From the NCBI GenBank assembly GCA_947586825.1, contig CANPXU010000009.1:1-39439 (forward strand): 39,439 nucleotides of DNA. Reading direction: 5' to 3'. The translations under genes were made by a program, and so were the position numbers. The stretch comes from an uncultured Bacilli bacterium. GTDB lineage: Bacteria > Bacillota_I > Bacilli_A > RF39 > UBA660. The notes under the pieces were generated by a model that saw nothing but the letters and a program-made list of their open reading frames with translations, was not told where the DNA came from and ran no database searches. Shown here piece after piece: positions 24,655-33,062 of this stretch (positions are counted from its first letter, which is position 1; every line of letters begins with the position of its first letter).

Positions 24655-24882
24655 ATGAAGGTAAAAGCAAACGATTATGAAGCGAAAGACATCGTTAAAT
24701 TTATTAGGCAGTGGACTGAATTAAACCAAAAAGATTTTGGGAAAACAATAAATAGAAGTCGTGATAGCATAAATAATATAGAAAATGGTCGTAACAGAAT
24801 GTATCTAAATGACTTTATAAAAATGTGTAACACTCATAAAGTTCAAATATATATTGTTAAAGATGAGAAAAATAAAGACTAG
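24655..24882 (+). CDS. XRE-family HTH regulator next to the DGR
   Basis: A 75-residue protein, almost only a helix-turn-helix domain: IVKFIRQWTELNQKDFGKTI then NRSRDSINNIENGR as recognition helix. AGAGG lies 8 nt before ATG 24655; the frame extends to 24628 but without a site. Divergent from the DGR target, with two palindromic operators between them on the two promoters. Its likely job is to repress itself and the target gene, and perhaps the whole retroelement by read-through. Its inducing signal is unknown. No cI-type peptidase or ligand domain is fused. Confidence 0.88.
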   Translation: MKVKANDYEAKDIVKFIRQWTELNQKDFGKTINRSRDSINNIENGRNRMYLNDFIKMCNTHKVQIYIVKDEKNKD

Positions 24883-24902
24883 CTCACAAGTAGCTAGTCT
24901 TT
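24874..24902. terminator. Bidirectional terminator
   Basis: AAAGACTAGCT (24874-24884) and AGCTAGTCTTT (24892-24902) form a perfect 11-bp stem with a 7-nt loop, with A/T-rich flanks on both sides. It contains the stop codons of both convergent genes. Confidence 0.85.
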
Positions 24903-27900
24903 TCTCTTATAAAGAATTAATGCGGCTGCAACAACAACGATCAGTGAAGCAATAGGAACAATTAATAAAGCTAAATTCTTATTATCGGTTTTTATCTTTG
25001 AATCGGATGATAATTCATTACTTTCTAAAATCTTATTCTCATCTTTATCTTCTTTAGTAAGGTTATCTTCCGTCTTTTGGTTTTTTGAATCCTCTTTATT
25101 ATCTTTATCGCTTGTTTTGTTTTCGTTATTAGGAGTTACGACATCAGTACTATTATCAATTTCTGCTTGATTATTAACACTTGGTTCTACAACAGGCTTT
25201 TCTTGAGGAGCTGGATCTGGTGTTACATTATCTTCTTTATTGTCGTTGTTATCGGAGTTTTGAATTTCAGGTTCTACAGGATTAGGTACTTTTTCTTCAT
25301 CATTTTTTTGCTCTCTTTGGGCTGTATCTTTAACAACAGTAATCATCATTTCATAAGCTTCATGGTTAGCATCACCAGCATAAATTATTTTTAATTCATT
25401 AGCTCCATCTTTAAGACTTGCCCCAGCATTAGCCCAATTCCAGCCCATTGGAAGTTCAATATCAGCAAGACTTTGAGTTGTAGATGAAACTGATATCTTA
25501 TCACTTGGAATTACTTCTGGTTTTAAAGCCTTTTTAATTTCAAATGAAGATATAACATCACCTTTATAAAGTCTTATACCCTTTACATTTACACTTGCAA
25601 CTCCCGCATTAGTATTATTCTCATAATTATCAAGTTCATAATCTGTATTAATAGTTAGAGCATGACCAGTAACATCTTTTACAACAACATGAGGAGTAAG
25701 TGCCATTCCTGTATAATATACTTCATCAACATGGAATGTGTAATTATCATGTGTAATTTCTAATTGAGGATTTTCTTCAGAGTATAATGTGAAACTAATA
25801 ACATAATCAGTAGTATTACCATGACTATCAGTTGTAGAATAGCCTACATGATATGTACCTATTCTATCCCATACTTTACCATCCCAATCAGTTAAACTAC
25901 TATTTAGAACAAGTTCTAGCGCCTTACCTTCTTGATCATCTTCCTCATCAGTTACACTAAGTAAGTTTTTAAAATAATCATATCCTACATTTTCTTCATT
26001 ATCGATATTAAATGTAAGTTTTGCATCCCCACTTAACTTAATAACAGGTTTACTACCATTTTCTCTTATAACCGTTATTTTAGCATTTACATTTTCATAG
26101 CATTCATAATCTTCGCCAAAGTATGATGCACTAACTTCAATTTTTTGACCTGGTATTAACTCTTTATCATAATCTTCCATACTCCAGAACCAACCTTCTG
26201 GTAAATATTCAGCAGCATATATCAAATGAGTTATATCTTTATCTACAATTATTTCTTTATCAGGCATTATGGCTGGATGATCAGCCTTGTCAATATCAAA
26301 TTCAAAAGTTTTAGAGCCGCGGTATGCACCCATACCAGTTAAGATAATTTGGGCAGTACCCACTTTAACATTATTTTCATATTCAATTGTATAATCTTCA
26401 TTTAGAACAAGTGGTTCATCAATATGTTTAACATAAACTTCAGGTGTTTTAGGATTTCCATCATATTTAAATCCACTTGTCATATAAGTAACTGTTAATT
26501 CCGAAACACTTATTCTGTTTGCAGTACTTTCAAATATATTAATCATGGCTGCCGAAGCAAAATCACCAGCAGAGCTAAGAGCTGTTAGCCTAATATATTT
26601 AGCTAAAGTTGGTTTTTCTAAAATATAAGTCTTTGTTGTTTTATCATTAGCCCATTCAATATCTTCAGTTATAGTAGTCCAACTTTCTCCATCAAGGCTT
26701 ACTTCAAGTTTAGCTTTTAAGAAGCGACCATTTGAACCAGTATCTTGTCTTGGAACATACTCTATTTTAGATAGTTCAATAGGTTCTTCATCAGTTACTT
26801 CTATTTCAATCCATCTAGCCATATCAGCTTTACTCCATGCATTATGCCAGAAAGTATTGGCATTACCATCTATAACATTTTCAGCGGCCTCGGATTTAGA
26901 GTTAGCAGAAGATGCCTTTACTTTAAGTCTTGAAATAGAAACATACTTTTTAGTTCGATCATTTGAATCATTTTCAAAGGTAAACTCTACTTCATCACTA
27001 GGAAGGAAATGACCATGAGCACCATCACGAACAAATACAGTCTTAGTACCAGATAAGTCTGGCATTGAAGATGCAAACTTAGTCCAGCCTTTAGTAGATT
27101 CTTCAATTTTCCATTCCATAGAATCAGTTGTACCAATTACTTTATTTTCTAAATCATTAGGATATAGTTTACTAGGAGCACTACCCTTTTCAATATCAAT
27201 TACCATAACACTTTTACTAGTTAAGGTTTTATCGCCATCTCCTAAAATATGAATAACTATATCATTATCAACATTTATTTCATCAAGTCTAGCACTTAAA
27301 TCCGCAATATTGCCTTCGGTAACTTGTGTCCAATCAGCAATAACTTCTTTTGTACTAGCATTGTATGAATAATTTAGAGAATATTCAAATGGTTGAGGTG
27401 TAGCAAGTACAATCTTATTAGCATTTTCGCCATCAAATGAGAATGATATAGTTTCTTCTTGTTTACCTAGCAAGCTTTGAGCAACTTGTCTTACAGCTTG
27501 GCCTTGACGATACTCAGTACTATCATTTTTAACAGTTGAAAGTTTAGTTAATAGATTCTTATATGAGTTACTAACAACTATTTTATGAGAACCCTCTAGC
27601 TTATCCATAATAAGATTTAACATATCATTCATAGCTAAAGGATATTCTTCAAGATTAGCCATTATTTCATAGCTTAATTTATAATAATCCTCAGAAGTCA
27701 AACTATCATCATTTAGATAAGTTTGAATTAAACCATACCAACCATCTAAATTAAAGGTTTGAATAGCATTAACATTTTTCTTATTATCATTAATATTAGC
27801 CTCTCCAACGATATCGCGATAATAAGATCTTTGTTTCTTAACATCCTCTTCATACATATCTGCTATGAAGGTATATTCTAAAGATTTAATATAATTTTCA

Positions 27901-29738
27901 AAATCATCAAAAGCACTTTGAGCAAGAATTACATAACTACCATTAAAATATGTTGCATATTTATTTGTAGTACTACCCCAGTTAAGAGGAAGTCTTTCAC
28001 CTTTTTCGGTTCCACTTGAATTAGCCCAGCCGCCAACATCATTACCAATTCCCCAGGTTGTTGTAAAGGTACCATCTTCATTTTTCGTTTTATTTTGAAC
28101 CAAATATGCCGCGTGTGCCGGTTGTCTTGTTACGGCCGCTACCATACCATATGAGTTATTTAAATTTTCCCCTGTTTTAGATATGGCTCCACATACACCA
28201 TCTTCTTCCCATATAATCCATAATCTTGGTTTAGTAGGTGTATTACTATCAACGCCCCATTTTTTAAGGCTATATTCTTTATCACAATTTAAACCTCTTT
28301 GATATCCTTGTGTAAATTTACTCTTAAGGTCCATTCCACAATAATTAGTATTTTCTTCATAATATTTAGGATCAGTATATCGCCAATCAAAGCTATCATC
28401 ATACCAAATATATGTATATGGGTCCATCCCATTTCTTCCCTTATATTTAGTATTTTCAAGATTGCCACTGAACCAGTTAAGCCATGGAATTTCTTCATCA
28501 CTTAAACGGGCATCAACAACCCAACGCATCTCTTCAATGGTAAGAGATTCAAAAATATCTTTTTTAAATGTTTGTTCATATTCTTCAGGTAAATTTTCAT
28601 TCAAATATAGGTTTTTATAAACTTGATAACGCTTAACAGGATCGGCTTTTACAACAGCTCCATTTTCTCCTGTAGTCCATAAAGCTACTGTTCCTGAATG
28701 TGTTAATGATATAGACATCATCATTTTCAAGAAAGTCTCTTTTTGAGTATCATCATAATTATCAGAAGTCAAATCTTGAGCATAATTATGATAAAGATCA
28801 GATAATATATCAAATGAATTAACATAGTTTCCAAGAGGTTCTCCTCCGGTTATATAAGCATTTAAGTATTTATAATTATTAAATAGCCAATTAAGAGTTT
28901 CTACTTTATCTTCATCATCACTAGTAGCATAGGCTTGCATAATTTGATAGCCAACTCTATTAACTAATGTTCTTTGAAGAAGTTTTAACTCTAAATCTTC
29001 ATTTTGAAGAATTTGTTCAGCACTATAATTTTTAAGTTCTGCATCATAAGTATCTAAATCTTTAATCCATGAAACTTCCGTTTCTGTTTTTGGTGAATAG
29101 CTTTCACTATTGTAAAGCATTGCATTTGCATAAACTGCATGATCTGATGAATTATTACCATTTATATCATCTGCAAAAAGCATTAAATAATTATAATCTT
29201 TAATTCTAAGTTTTACTTCTTTAGCTTCTGAAGTTCCTTTAAAAGTACTAGTTTCTAATAGTTTGGTATATGTATTACCATCTTCAGAACCAAAAATAGT
29301 AAATTGTACTCCATTACCATTTGAAGCTGCATAAGTGTCTACACCAAGATACGCTGTAAAAGTATCAAATCCATTAGCTACAAAATCAGTAATATTAAAT
29401 ACTAAAGTACTTTCAGCATGAGCAAATAAACCATTGATAAAATATTTTTGATTACCATTTACTTTTAATGAAATCAAATTACCAGGTTCATTTTGGTTTA
29501 TCTTAAGGGCTCTGGCATCATTCCAACTACTGACTTTTGTTATCATCTTATCTGTATCCCAAAGATCGGTTAAATAGACATAATTCACATTATTAGGTAC
29601 AGTATATTTAATAGCAGAAGCATTATTTTTAATTAAGCTACCTCTTTTATTTGCCATAATACAGACTGATGTTAAAATAGGTAAACAAAAAGCTATAACT
29701 GCAATTAAATATCCATATTTCTTTAATAATTTTTTCAT
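24894..29738 (-). CDS. Giant cell-surface protein: NPCBM, cysteine/transglutaminase-like core, F5/8-type module, C-terminal anchor
   Basis: About 1,614 residues with an N-terminal signal helix (8-29). Residues about 50-215 form an NPCBM-type carbohydrate-binding domain (FINGLFAHAESTLVFNI, FGSEDG). A large domain spans about 225-770. It includes GVCGAIS near 516 and RQPAHAAYLV near 541, then GNDVGGW, an order of Cys, His and Asp that resembles transglutaminase-like folds; this is inference. An F5/8 type C (CBM32-like) module lies at about 930-1075 (NVIDGNANTFWHNAW). Two Ig-like repeats (GFKYDGNPKTPEVYVK and VYYTGMALTPHVVVK) follow, then a P/N/K/E-rich wall-spanning linker and a membrane helix ending YKRKD. 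Likely binds and perhaps processes host or diet glycoproteins. GGAG lies 8 nt before ATG 29738. Confidence 0.82.
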   Translation of the reverse strand: MKKLLKKYGYLIAVIAFCLPILTSVCIMANKRGSLIKNNASAIKYTVPNNVNYVYLTDLWDTDKMITKVSSWNDARALKINQNEPGNLISLKVNGNQKYFINGLFAHAESTLVFNITDFVANGFDTFTAYLGVDTYAASNGNGVQFTIFGSEDGNTYTKLLETSTFKGTSEAKEVKLRIKDYNYLMLFADDINGNNSSDHAVYANAMLYNSESYSPKTETEVSWIKDLDTYDAELKNYSAEQILQNEDLELKLLQRTLVNRVGYQIMQAYATSDDEDKVETLNWLFNNYKYLNAYITGGEPLGNYVNSFDILSDLYHNYAQDLTSDNYDDTQKETFLKMMMSISLTHSGTVALWTTGENGAVVKADPVKRYQVYKNLYLNENLPEEYEQTFKKDIFESLTIEEMRWVVDARLSDEEIPWLNWFSGNLENTKYKGRNGMDPYTYIWYDDSFDWRYTDPKYYEENTNYCGMDLKSKFTQGYQRGLNCDKEYSLKKWGVDSNTPTKPRLWIIWEEDGVCGAISKTGENLNNSYGMVAAVTRQPAHAAYLVQNKTKNEDGTFTTTWGIGNDVGGWANSSGTEKGERLPLNWGSTTNKYATYFNGSYVILAQSAFDDFENYIKSLEYTFIADMYEEDVKKQRSYYRDIVGEANINDNKKNVNAIQTFNLDGWYGLIQTYLNDDSLTSEDYYKLSYEIMANLEEYPLAMNDMLNLIMDKLEGSHKIVVSNSYKNLLTKLSTVKNDSTEYRQGQAVRQVAQSLLGKQEETISFSFDGENANKIVLATPQPFEYSLNYSYNASTKEVIADWTQVTEGNIADLSARLDEINVDNDIVIHILGDGDKTLTSKSVMVIDIEKGSAPSKLYPNDLENKVIGTTDSMEWKIEESTKGWTKFASSMPDLSGTKTVFVRDGAHGHFLPSDEVEFTFENDSNDRTKKYVSISRLKVKASSANSKSEAAENVIDGNANTFWHNAWSKADMARWIEIEVTDEEPIELSKIEYVPRQDTGSNGRFLKAKLEVSLDGESWTTITEDIEWANDKTTKTYILEKPTLAKYIRLTALSSAGDFASAAMINIFESTANRISVSELTVTYMTSGFKYDGNPKTPEVYVKHIDEPLVLNEDYTIEYENNVKVGTAQIILTGMGAYRGSKTFEFDIDKADHPAIMPDKEIIVDKDITHLIYAAEYLPEGWFWSMEDYDKELIPGQKIEVSASYFGEDYECYENVNAKITVIRENGSKPVIKLSGDAKLTFNIDNEENVGYDYFKNLLSVTDEEDDQEGKALELVLNSSLTDWDGKVWDRIGTYHVGYSTTDSHGNTTDYVISFTLYSEENPQLEITHDNYTFHVDEVYYTGMALTPHVVVKDVTGHALTINTDYELDNYENNTNAGVASVNVKGIRLYKGDVISSFEIKKALKPEVIPSDKISVSSTTQSLADIELPMGWNWANAGASLKDGANELKIIYAGDANHEAYEMMITVVKDTAQREQKNDEEKVPNPVEPEIQNSDNNDNKEDNVTPDPAPQEKPVVEPSVNNQAEIDNSTDVVTPNNENKTSDKDNKEDSKNQKTEDNLTKEDKDENKILESNELSSDSKIKTDNKNLALLIVPIASLIVVVAAALILYKRKD

Positions 29739-29903
29739 AAGCCACACTCCATCTTATTACTATATGAAATAATCTATTTAATAATTAATTATCTTAATCT
29801 ATTATAATTTTATCATATATGCGATGCTTTCATAATATTATGGAGTCATTCTACAACATTTTTACATCATTTATTAGCCATAAATATTAATAAAAAAATA
29901 GTC

Positions 29904-29928
29904 AAAAAAATCTAGTCAATACTAGATT
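29904..29928 (-). terminator. Terminator of the target-paralogue gene
   Basis: AATCTAGT (29909-29916) and ACTAGATT (29921-29928) with a 4-nt loop, followed on the minus strand by TTTTT. It lies 5 bp after the stop of the gene at 29933. The remaining spacer to 29738 shows only AT-rich sequence and no clear gene; a weak promoter for the giant protein is likely there. Confidence 0.8.
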
Positions 29929-29932
29929 CTTT

Positions 29933-31159
29933 TTAAACACTTTTTATTAGATAAGGGGTTTCTATGGTTCCGGAACCTTCAACTGTACTTGTTTTAATGT
30001 AAAACACTGGTCTAGTCATATGTGAATTTACTACACTGTTGTTATCAATTACACCATTCTTTAAAAACCAGGAGTTGTATTGATTGCCACCCTCCCAGTA
30101 TCCTATTTGCGTAATAACGTGTTCATTAGAATTATCATAGTTAAGCCAGGCATTCGCACATTTAGGGTCTACAACTCCTCCGAGGTAATTACGGGCAGGC
30201 CCAAAATTACAATTGTACCCACCTTTATCAACCGAAAAATAATAATCATAAGAATATATTAGTCCTATCTTAGTCCTAATGATATCATTCCATATTCCGT
30301 TTCGTTCAATATAGCAAACTTCTTGGCCATAATTTGAATTAGTGCAAACAACCCCATTTTCCCCTTTTCTATTATTATCGACTTTTTCCTTCCAAGTGCT
30401 TTCCATTTGGCCCAATTCCATTTGAAAGGCATTTTTGCAATCCTCTACTCTAGGATGTACGCTTATTGCTCCATAAAGCCAATCATAATCAGCTATTTTT
30501 TCTAGCCAAGAATCACTTTGTAGGTAGTCATATTCCAAATTTTTTAAAAAATAAGCCCCCATTAATCCTTTATATAAATCTGTATCAGGCCAGTCCACTT
30601 TTTTAGACGCATCAGCATTATAGGGATATTGCCCCTTTAATGGAGTACTTTTAATAACTTTTATTAGGCCATCTGAAGTAATTCCAAGTATTCTATACAT
30701 ATATTTATCTTGAGCATCTAAGCATTCCTTTTGATCATAAGTCCCAAAACAAATATAATTATTATTTACTTCTTCCTTGCTTCCTTGAAAACGATACATA
30801 CCGGCTTGATCTGCATTAAGATTTTGCGGATTACTTTTTATTATTTCCACGCCAGCACTTTTATTAAAATATATAGAACATTTATCATCTTCATTTATGG
30901 TGGCATTAATACTTCTAGTCTTTTCATTCCACGTAATAGTTCCACCATTTCTACATTTAGTTTGCGTATCATCAATTATATACCCATCGGAAGGCCAATC
31001 ATTATTTTGACTTTTGCTGTATGACCCCTGGTCATTTTCTACCATGATACTAATGCTAGAATCTGATGAATTTTTACCTTCGCTGACATAAAACTTTCCA
31101 AGTCCACAAATAATAAATATCATTATTATAATTAATAAAAATATTAATATCCTTTTCAA
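29933..31159 (-). CDS. Membrane-anchored surface protein, paralogue of the DGR target without a TR
   Basis: About 408 residues. An N-terminal helix (KRILIFLLIIIMIFIICGLG) is followed by the same series of landmarks as the DGR target: ISIMVENDQGSYS, WPSDGYIIDD, NNYICFG, YMYRILGIT, KIGLIYSYDYYF, a WLNYD block, then TRPVFYIKTS and GSGTIETPYLI. The segment matching the VR has unrelated sequence, and no TR-like copy was found nearby. The promoter at 31200-31228 excludes starts upstream of about 31193. I favour TTG 31159 (GGTG 6 nt upstream); ATG 31171 or 31180 are alternatives. Divergent from an XRE gene, copying the layout of the DGR locus. Confidence 0.8.
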   Translation of the reverse strand: MKRILIFLLIIIMIFIICGLGKFYVSEGKNSSDSSISIMVENDQGSYSKSQNNDWPSDGYIIDDTQTKCRNGGTITWNEKTRSINATINEDDKCSIYFNKSAGVEIIKSNPQNLNADQAGMYRFQGSKEEVNNNYICFGTYDQKECLDAQDKYMYRILGITSDGLIKVIKSTPLKGQYPYNADASKKVDWPDTDLYKGLMGAYFLKNLEYDYLQSDSWLEKIADYDWLYGAISVHPRVEDCKNAFQMELGQMESTWKEKVDNNRKGENGVVCTNSNYGQEVCYIERNGIWNDIIRTKIGLIYSYDYYFSVDKGGYNCNFGPARNYLGGVVDPKCANAWLNYDNSNEHVITQIGYWEGGNQYNSWFLKNGVIDNNSVVNSHMTRPVFYIKTSTVEGSGTIETPYLIKSV

Positions 31160-31199
31160 TATACTCACCATCGCTATCATTAATATCTTATTCAACTCA

Positions 31200-31228
31200 A
31201 TTATAGACAAATTTTGTCTACGTGTCAA
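31200..31228 (-). promoter_or_regulatory. Consensus promoter of the target-paralogue gene
   Basis: On the minus strand TTGACA (31223-31228), 17 bp, TATAAT (31200-31205): both hexamers are perfect. The spacer is operator 3, so a very strong promoter appears to be held by a repressor. Confidence 0.85.
31204..31220. promoter_or_regulatory. Operator 3 (XRE regulator of the paralogue)
   Basis: TAGACAAA-T-TTTGTCTA, a perfect 17-bp palindrome between -35 and -10 of the paralogue promoter. Confidence 0.8.
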
Positions 31229-31245
31229 TAGACAAAAGTTATCTA
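31229..31245. promoter_or_regulatory. Operator 4 (XRE regulator of the paralogue)
   Basis: TAGACAAAAGTTATCTA, a 17-bp near-palindrome with arms TAGACAA and TTATCTA (one mismatch), 25 bp from operator 3 and just upstream of the regulator gene. It probably controls the regulator itself. Confidence 0.65.
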
Positions 31246-31270
31246 TATTAGAATTGTTTTAGGTGAAATA

Positions 31271-31513
31271 ATGAATCGATTAAAAGAACTTAGAGAAGAT
31301 AAAGATCTTTTACAAAAAGAGATTGCCGCTGAAATTGGCATCTCTCAAAGAAACTATAGCTACTTCGAAACGGGCAAAACAATTCTTACTGAAGATATTT
31401 TGATAAAACTGGCTAATTTTTACAAGACAAATATTGATTATATTCTTTATAGAACCGATTATCGGAACCCTTTACCAAAATCAGTATATAATGAAAAAGA
31501 TAATAAAAGCTAA
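31271..31513 (+). CDS. XRE-family HTH regulator next to the target paralogue
   Basis: An 80-residue protein with a classical Cro/cI-type HTH: RLKELREDKDLLQKEIAAEI then GISQRNYSYFETGKTILTED and LIKLANFYKTNIDYILYRTD. AGGTG lies 5 nt before the ATG. Divergent from the surface protein, with two TAGACAAA-type palindromes between them. Although the layout equals that at 24655, the two regulators and their operators differ, so they should not cross-regulate. Confidence 0.9.
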   Translation: MNRLKELREDKDLLQKEIAAEIGISQRNYSYFETGKTILTEDILIKLANFYKTNIDYILYRTDYRNPLPKSVYNEKDNKS

Positions 31514-31544
31514 TTTTAAAATAAATATAAAATTGGCTTTTTTT
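31506..31544 (+). terminator. Terminator of the XRE gene
   Basis: AAAGCTAATTTTA (31506-31518) pairs with TAAAATTGGCTTT (31528-31540), 13 bp with one G-U, followed by a T-run. The stop codon of the regulator (TAA at 31511-31513) is in the 5' arm. Confidence 0.8.
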
Positions 31545-31566
31545 AAGTATAGATATTGGTCATTCC

Positions 31567-31595
31567 TTGACTTTTTGGCCTAATATAATTATAAT
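31567..31595 (+). promoter_or_regulatory. Promoter of the two-gene coiled-coil locus
   Basis: TTGACT (31567-31572), 17 bp, TATAAT (31590-31595), 24 bp before the ATG of the 37-residue gene. Confidence 0.8.
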
Positions 31596-31618
31596 AGCTT
31601 ACAAATTGGAGGTCGACT

Positions 31619-31732
31619 ATGGATAACATTGAATTAAAAAATATGGATACTAAAGCATTAATAGAGCTTATGTCCATCTTAAAAGGTATGGATGATGCCT
31701 TAAAAGAGGAAGATAGTGAAACAGATGAATAA
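31619..31732 (+). CDS. 37-residue acidic small protein
   Basis: A perfect GGAGGT lies 6 nt before the ATG. The 37-codon frame reads MDNIELKNMDTKALIELMSI and continues to an E/D-rich end SETDE. It looks like one amphipathic helix plus an acidic tail. It has its own strong promoter and overlaps the start of the next gene by 17 bp, which suggests translational coupling and that the two products act together. No family recognised. Confidence 0.7.
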   Translation: MDNIELKNMDTKALIELMSILKGMDDALKEEDSETDE

Positions 31733-32996
31733 GAGAATAAGTGCTAAAATCGAAAAAGTAAAAAATGAACACCAAGAATTACTAGACATAGCAAAAAGCC
31801 AAATTACAGAAAATAATGAAGCATTTACTAATAATGCTGATGAAGTAATGGCAATGCTTAATTATGATGAGCAAAACATTAAGAAATATGAAGCAATTAA
31901 GCAAGCTCAAGATTTAATTACTTCTTTAACAGAACAAATACTTCATGCTCAAAGCGTTGAAGAAATCACTACTCTTCGTAAGAAAATTAATTACTATATC
32001 AATAAAATAAAAGCTGAATTAAAAAGCAGAAATGTTTCTGAAGAATATCTTAATACTTATTTAGGTAATGTTACTTCTTTAAGAAAATCAATTGCTTTAT
32101 ATATTAGATTCTTTAAAAGAGAAGATAATATTACTAAGATTAATCAAATGTCTGCGAACTTTGATAATCTTAGTAAAGAAGAGCTTACGGACTTTAAGAA
32201 ATGCTTACAAAAAGAAGACCGTTATAATAAGAGAAATATAGATGCCTTTAATGCTGCTAATCAACAAGAAGAACAAAGTGTAACACCTACTCCCGAGACT
32301 CCTACTCCTGTCCCTGCTACTGAAGCTGAGGCTGAAGATATTGATCCTGAAGATGTTCAAGAAGAAGAAGCTGATGAGAAAAAACCTATGGGACTTGTCT
32401 TTGATCAAGAAGATGAAATTGAACCAGCACCTTTCATTGGCCACTTTGCTGAAGATTCTGAACCTATATTTGGCAGTGTAGATTCTCATGAACCTTATAA
32501 CTTTGGAGAATTTACTGAAGGTTTTAGTGAATGTATTTCGCAAGATTATGATATCAAGTATATCTCGCAAGATACACCTTATGAAGAAACTAATGCTTTC
32601 TTCAGTAGTAAAGCAAGTAACTATAATACTATCTTTGAAGTTGTAGAACCAATTGAGTATAGCAAAGGTAATCCAGGAAGAAATACTATTATTTTCTTCC
32701 GTAATATTCCTCGCTATATCCATAATAAATTTGCTATAAGAGAAATGGAAAGAGAATTCTTCTACTATTATAGAGGTGGCGATTTTGCTGGATACATTGA
32801 ATTTATGAAAAAGAAAAATTCAATTCAAGAAGCATTAAAAGCTATTTTCGAAGGTACATGTTTATTCTCTAGTGAAGATGAATTATTAAACGAACATGAA
32901 GATTGTGCTAAATGGATGCATGACTTCTGTGCTAGAGAAGAAATACCTATTTGGGTTAGAAAAAGATATACCTATCCACTTCCTGCAGAAAATTAA
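31716..32996 (+). CDS. Unknown protein: coiled-coil N-half, acidic linker, globular C-half
   Basis: 426 residues from GTG 31716 (GAGGAAG 3-7 nt upstream); ATG 31725 is an alternative start. Residues 1-175 are helical and coiled-coil-like (AQDLITSLTEQILHAQSVEE). Residues 180-240 form a P/T/E/D-rich disordered linker. The C-terminal about 185 residues are globular and rich in F/Y (PRYIHNKFAIREMEREFFYY). No signal peptide and no membrane helix, so it is cytoplasmic. It ends with WVRKRYTYPLPAEN. I do not recognise the family; it may be lineage-specific. Confidence 0.72.
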   Translation: MKQMNKRISAKIEKVKNEHQELLDIAKSQITENNEAFTNNADEVMAMLNYDEQNIKKYEAIKQAQDLITSLTEQILHAQSVEEITTLRKKINYYINKIKAELKSRNVSEEYLNTYLGNVTSLRKSIALYIRFFKREDNITKINQMSANFDNLSKEELTDFKKCLQKEDRYNKRNIDAFNAANQQEEQSVTPTPETPTPVPATEAEAEDIDPEDVQEEEADEKKPMGLVFDQEDEIEPAPFIGHFAEDSEPIFGSVDSHEPYNFGEFTEGFSECISQDYDIKYISQDTPYEETNAFFSSKASNYNTIFEVVEPIEYSKGNPGRNTIIFFRNIPRYIHNKFAIREMEREFFYYYRGGDFAGYIEFMKKKNSIQEALKAIFEGTCLFSSEDELLNEHEDCAKWMHDFCAREEIPIWVRKRYTYPLPAEN

Positions 32997-32999
32997 TAT

Positions 33000-33024
33000 A
33001 CTCCCTTCGGGGAGTTTTATTTTG
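33000..33024 (+). terminator. Terminator of the coiled-coil locus
   Basis: ACTCCC (33000-33005), UUCG tetraloop, GGGAGT (33010-33015), then TTTATTTT. Confidence 0.9.
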
Positions 33025-33062
33025 GCTTTTAATAGCAATAAAAAAGTGAGATAACCTCGCTC

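Noticed and set aside
29933-30100. Second variable repeat in the DGR-target paralogue
   Set aside because: The C-terminal segment matches the target at protein landmarks only. Its DNA shows no match to the TR at 22926-23013.
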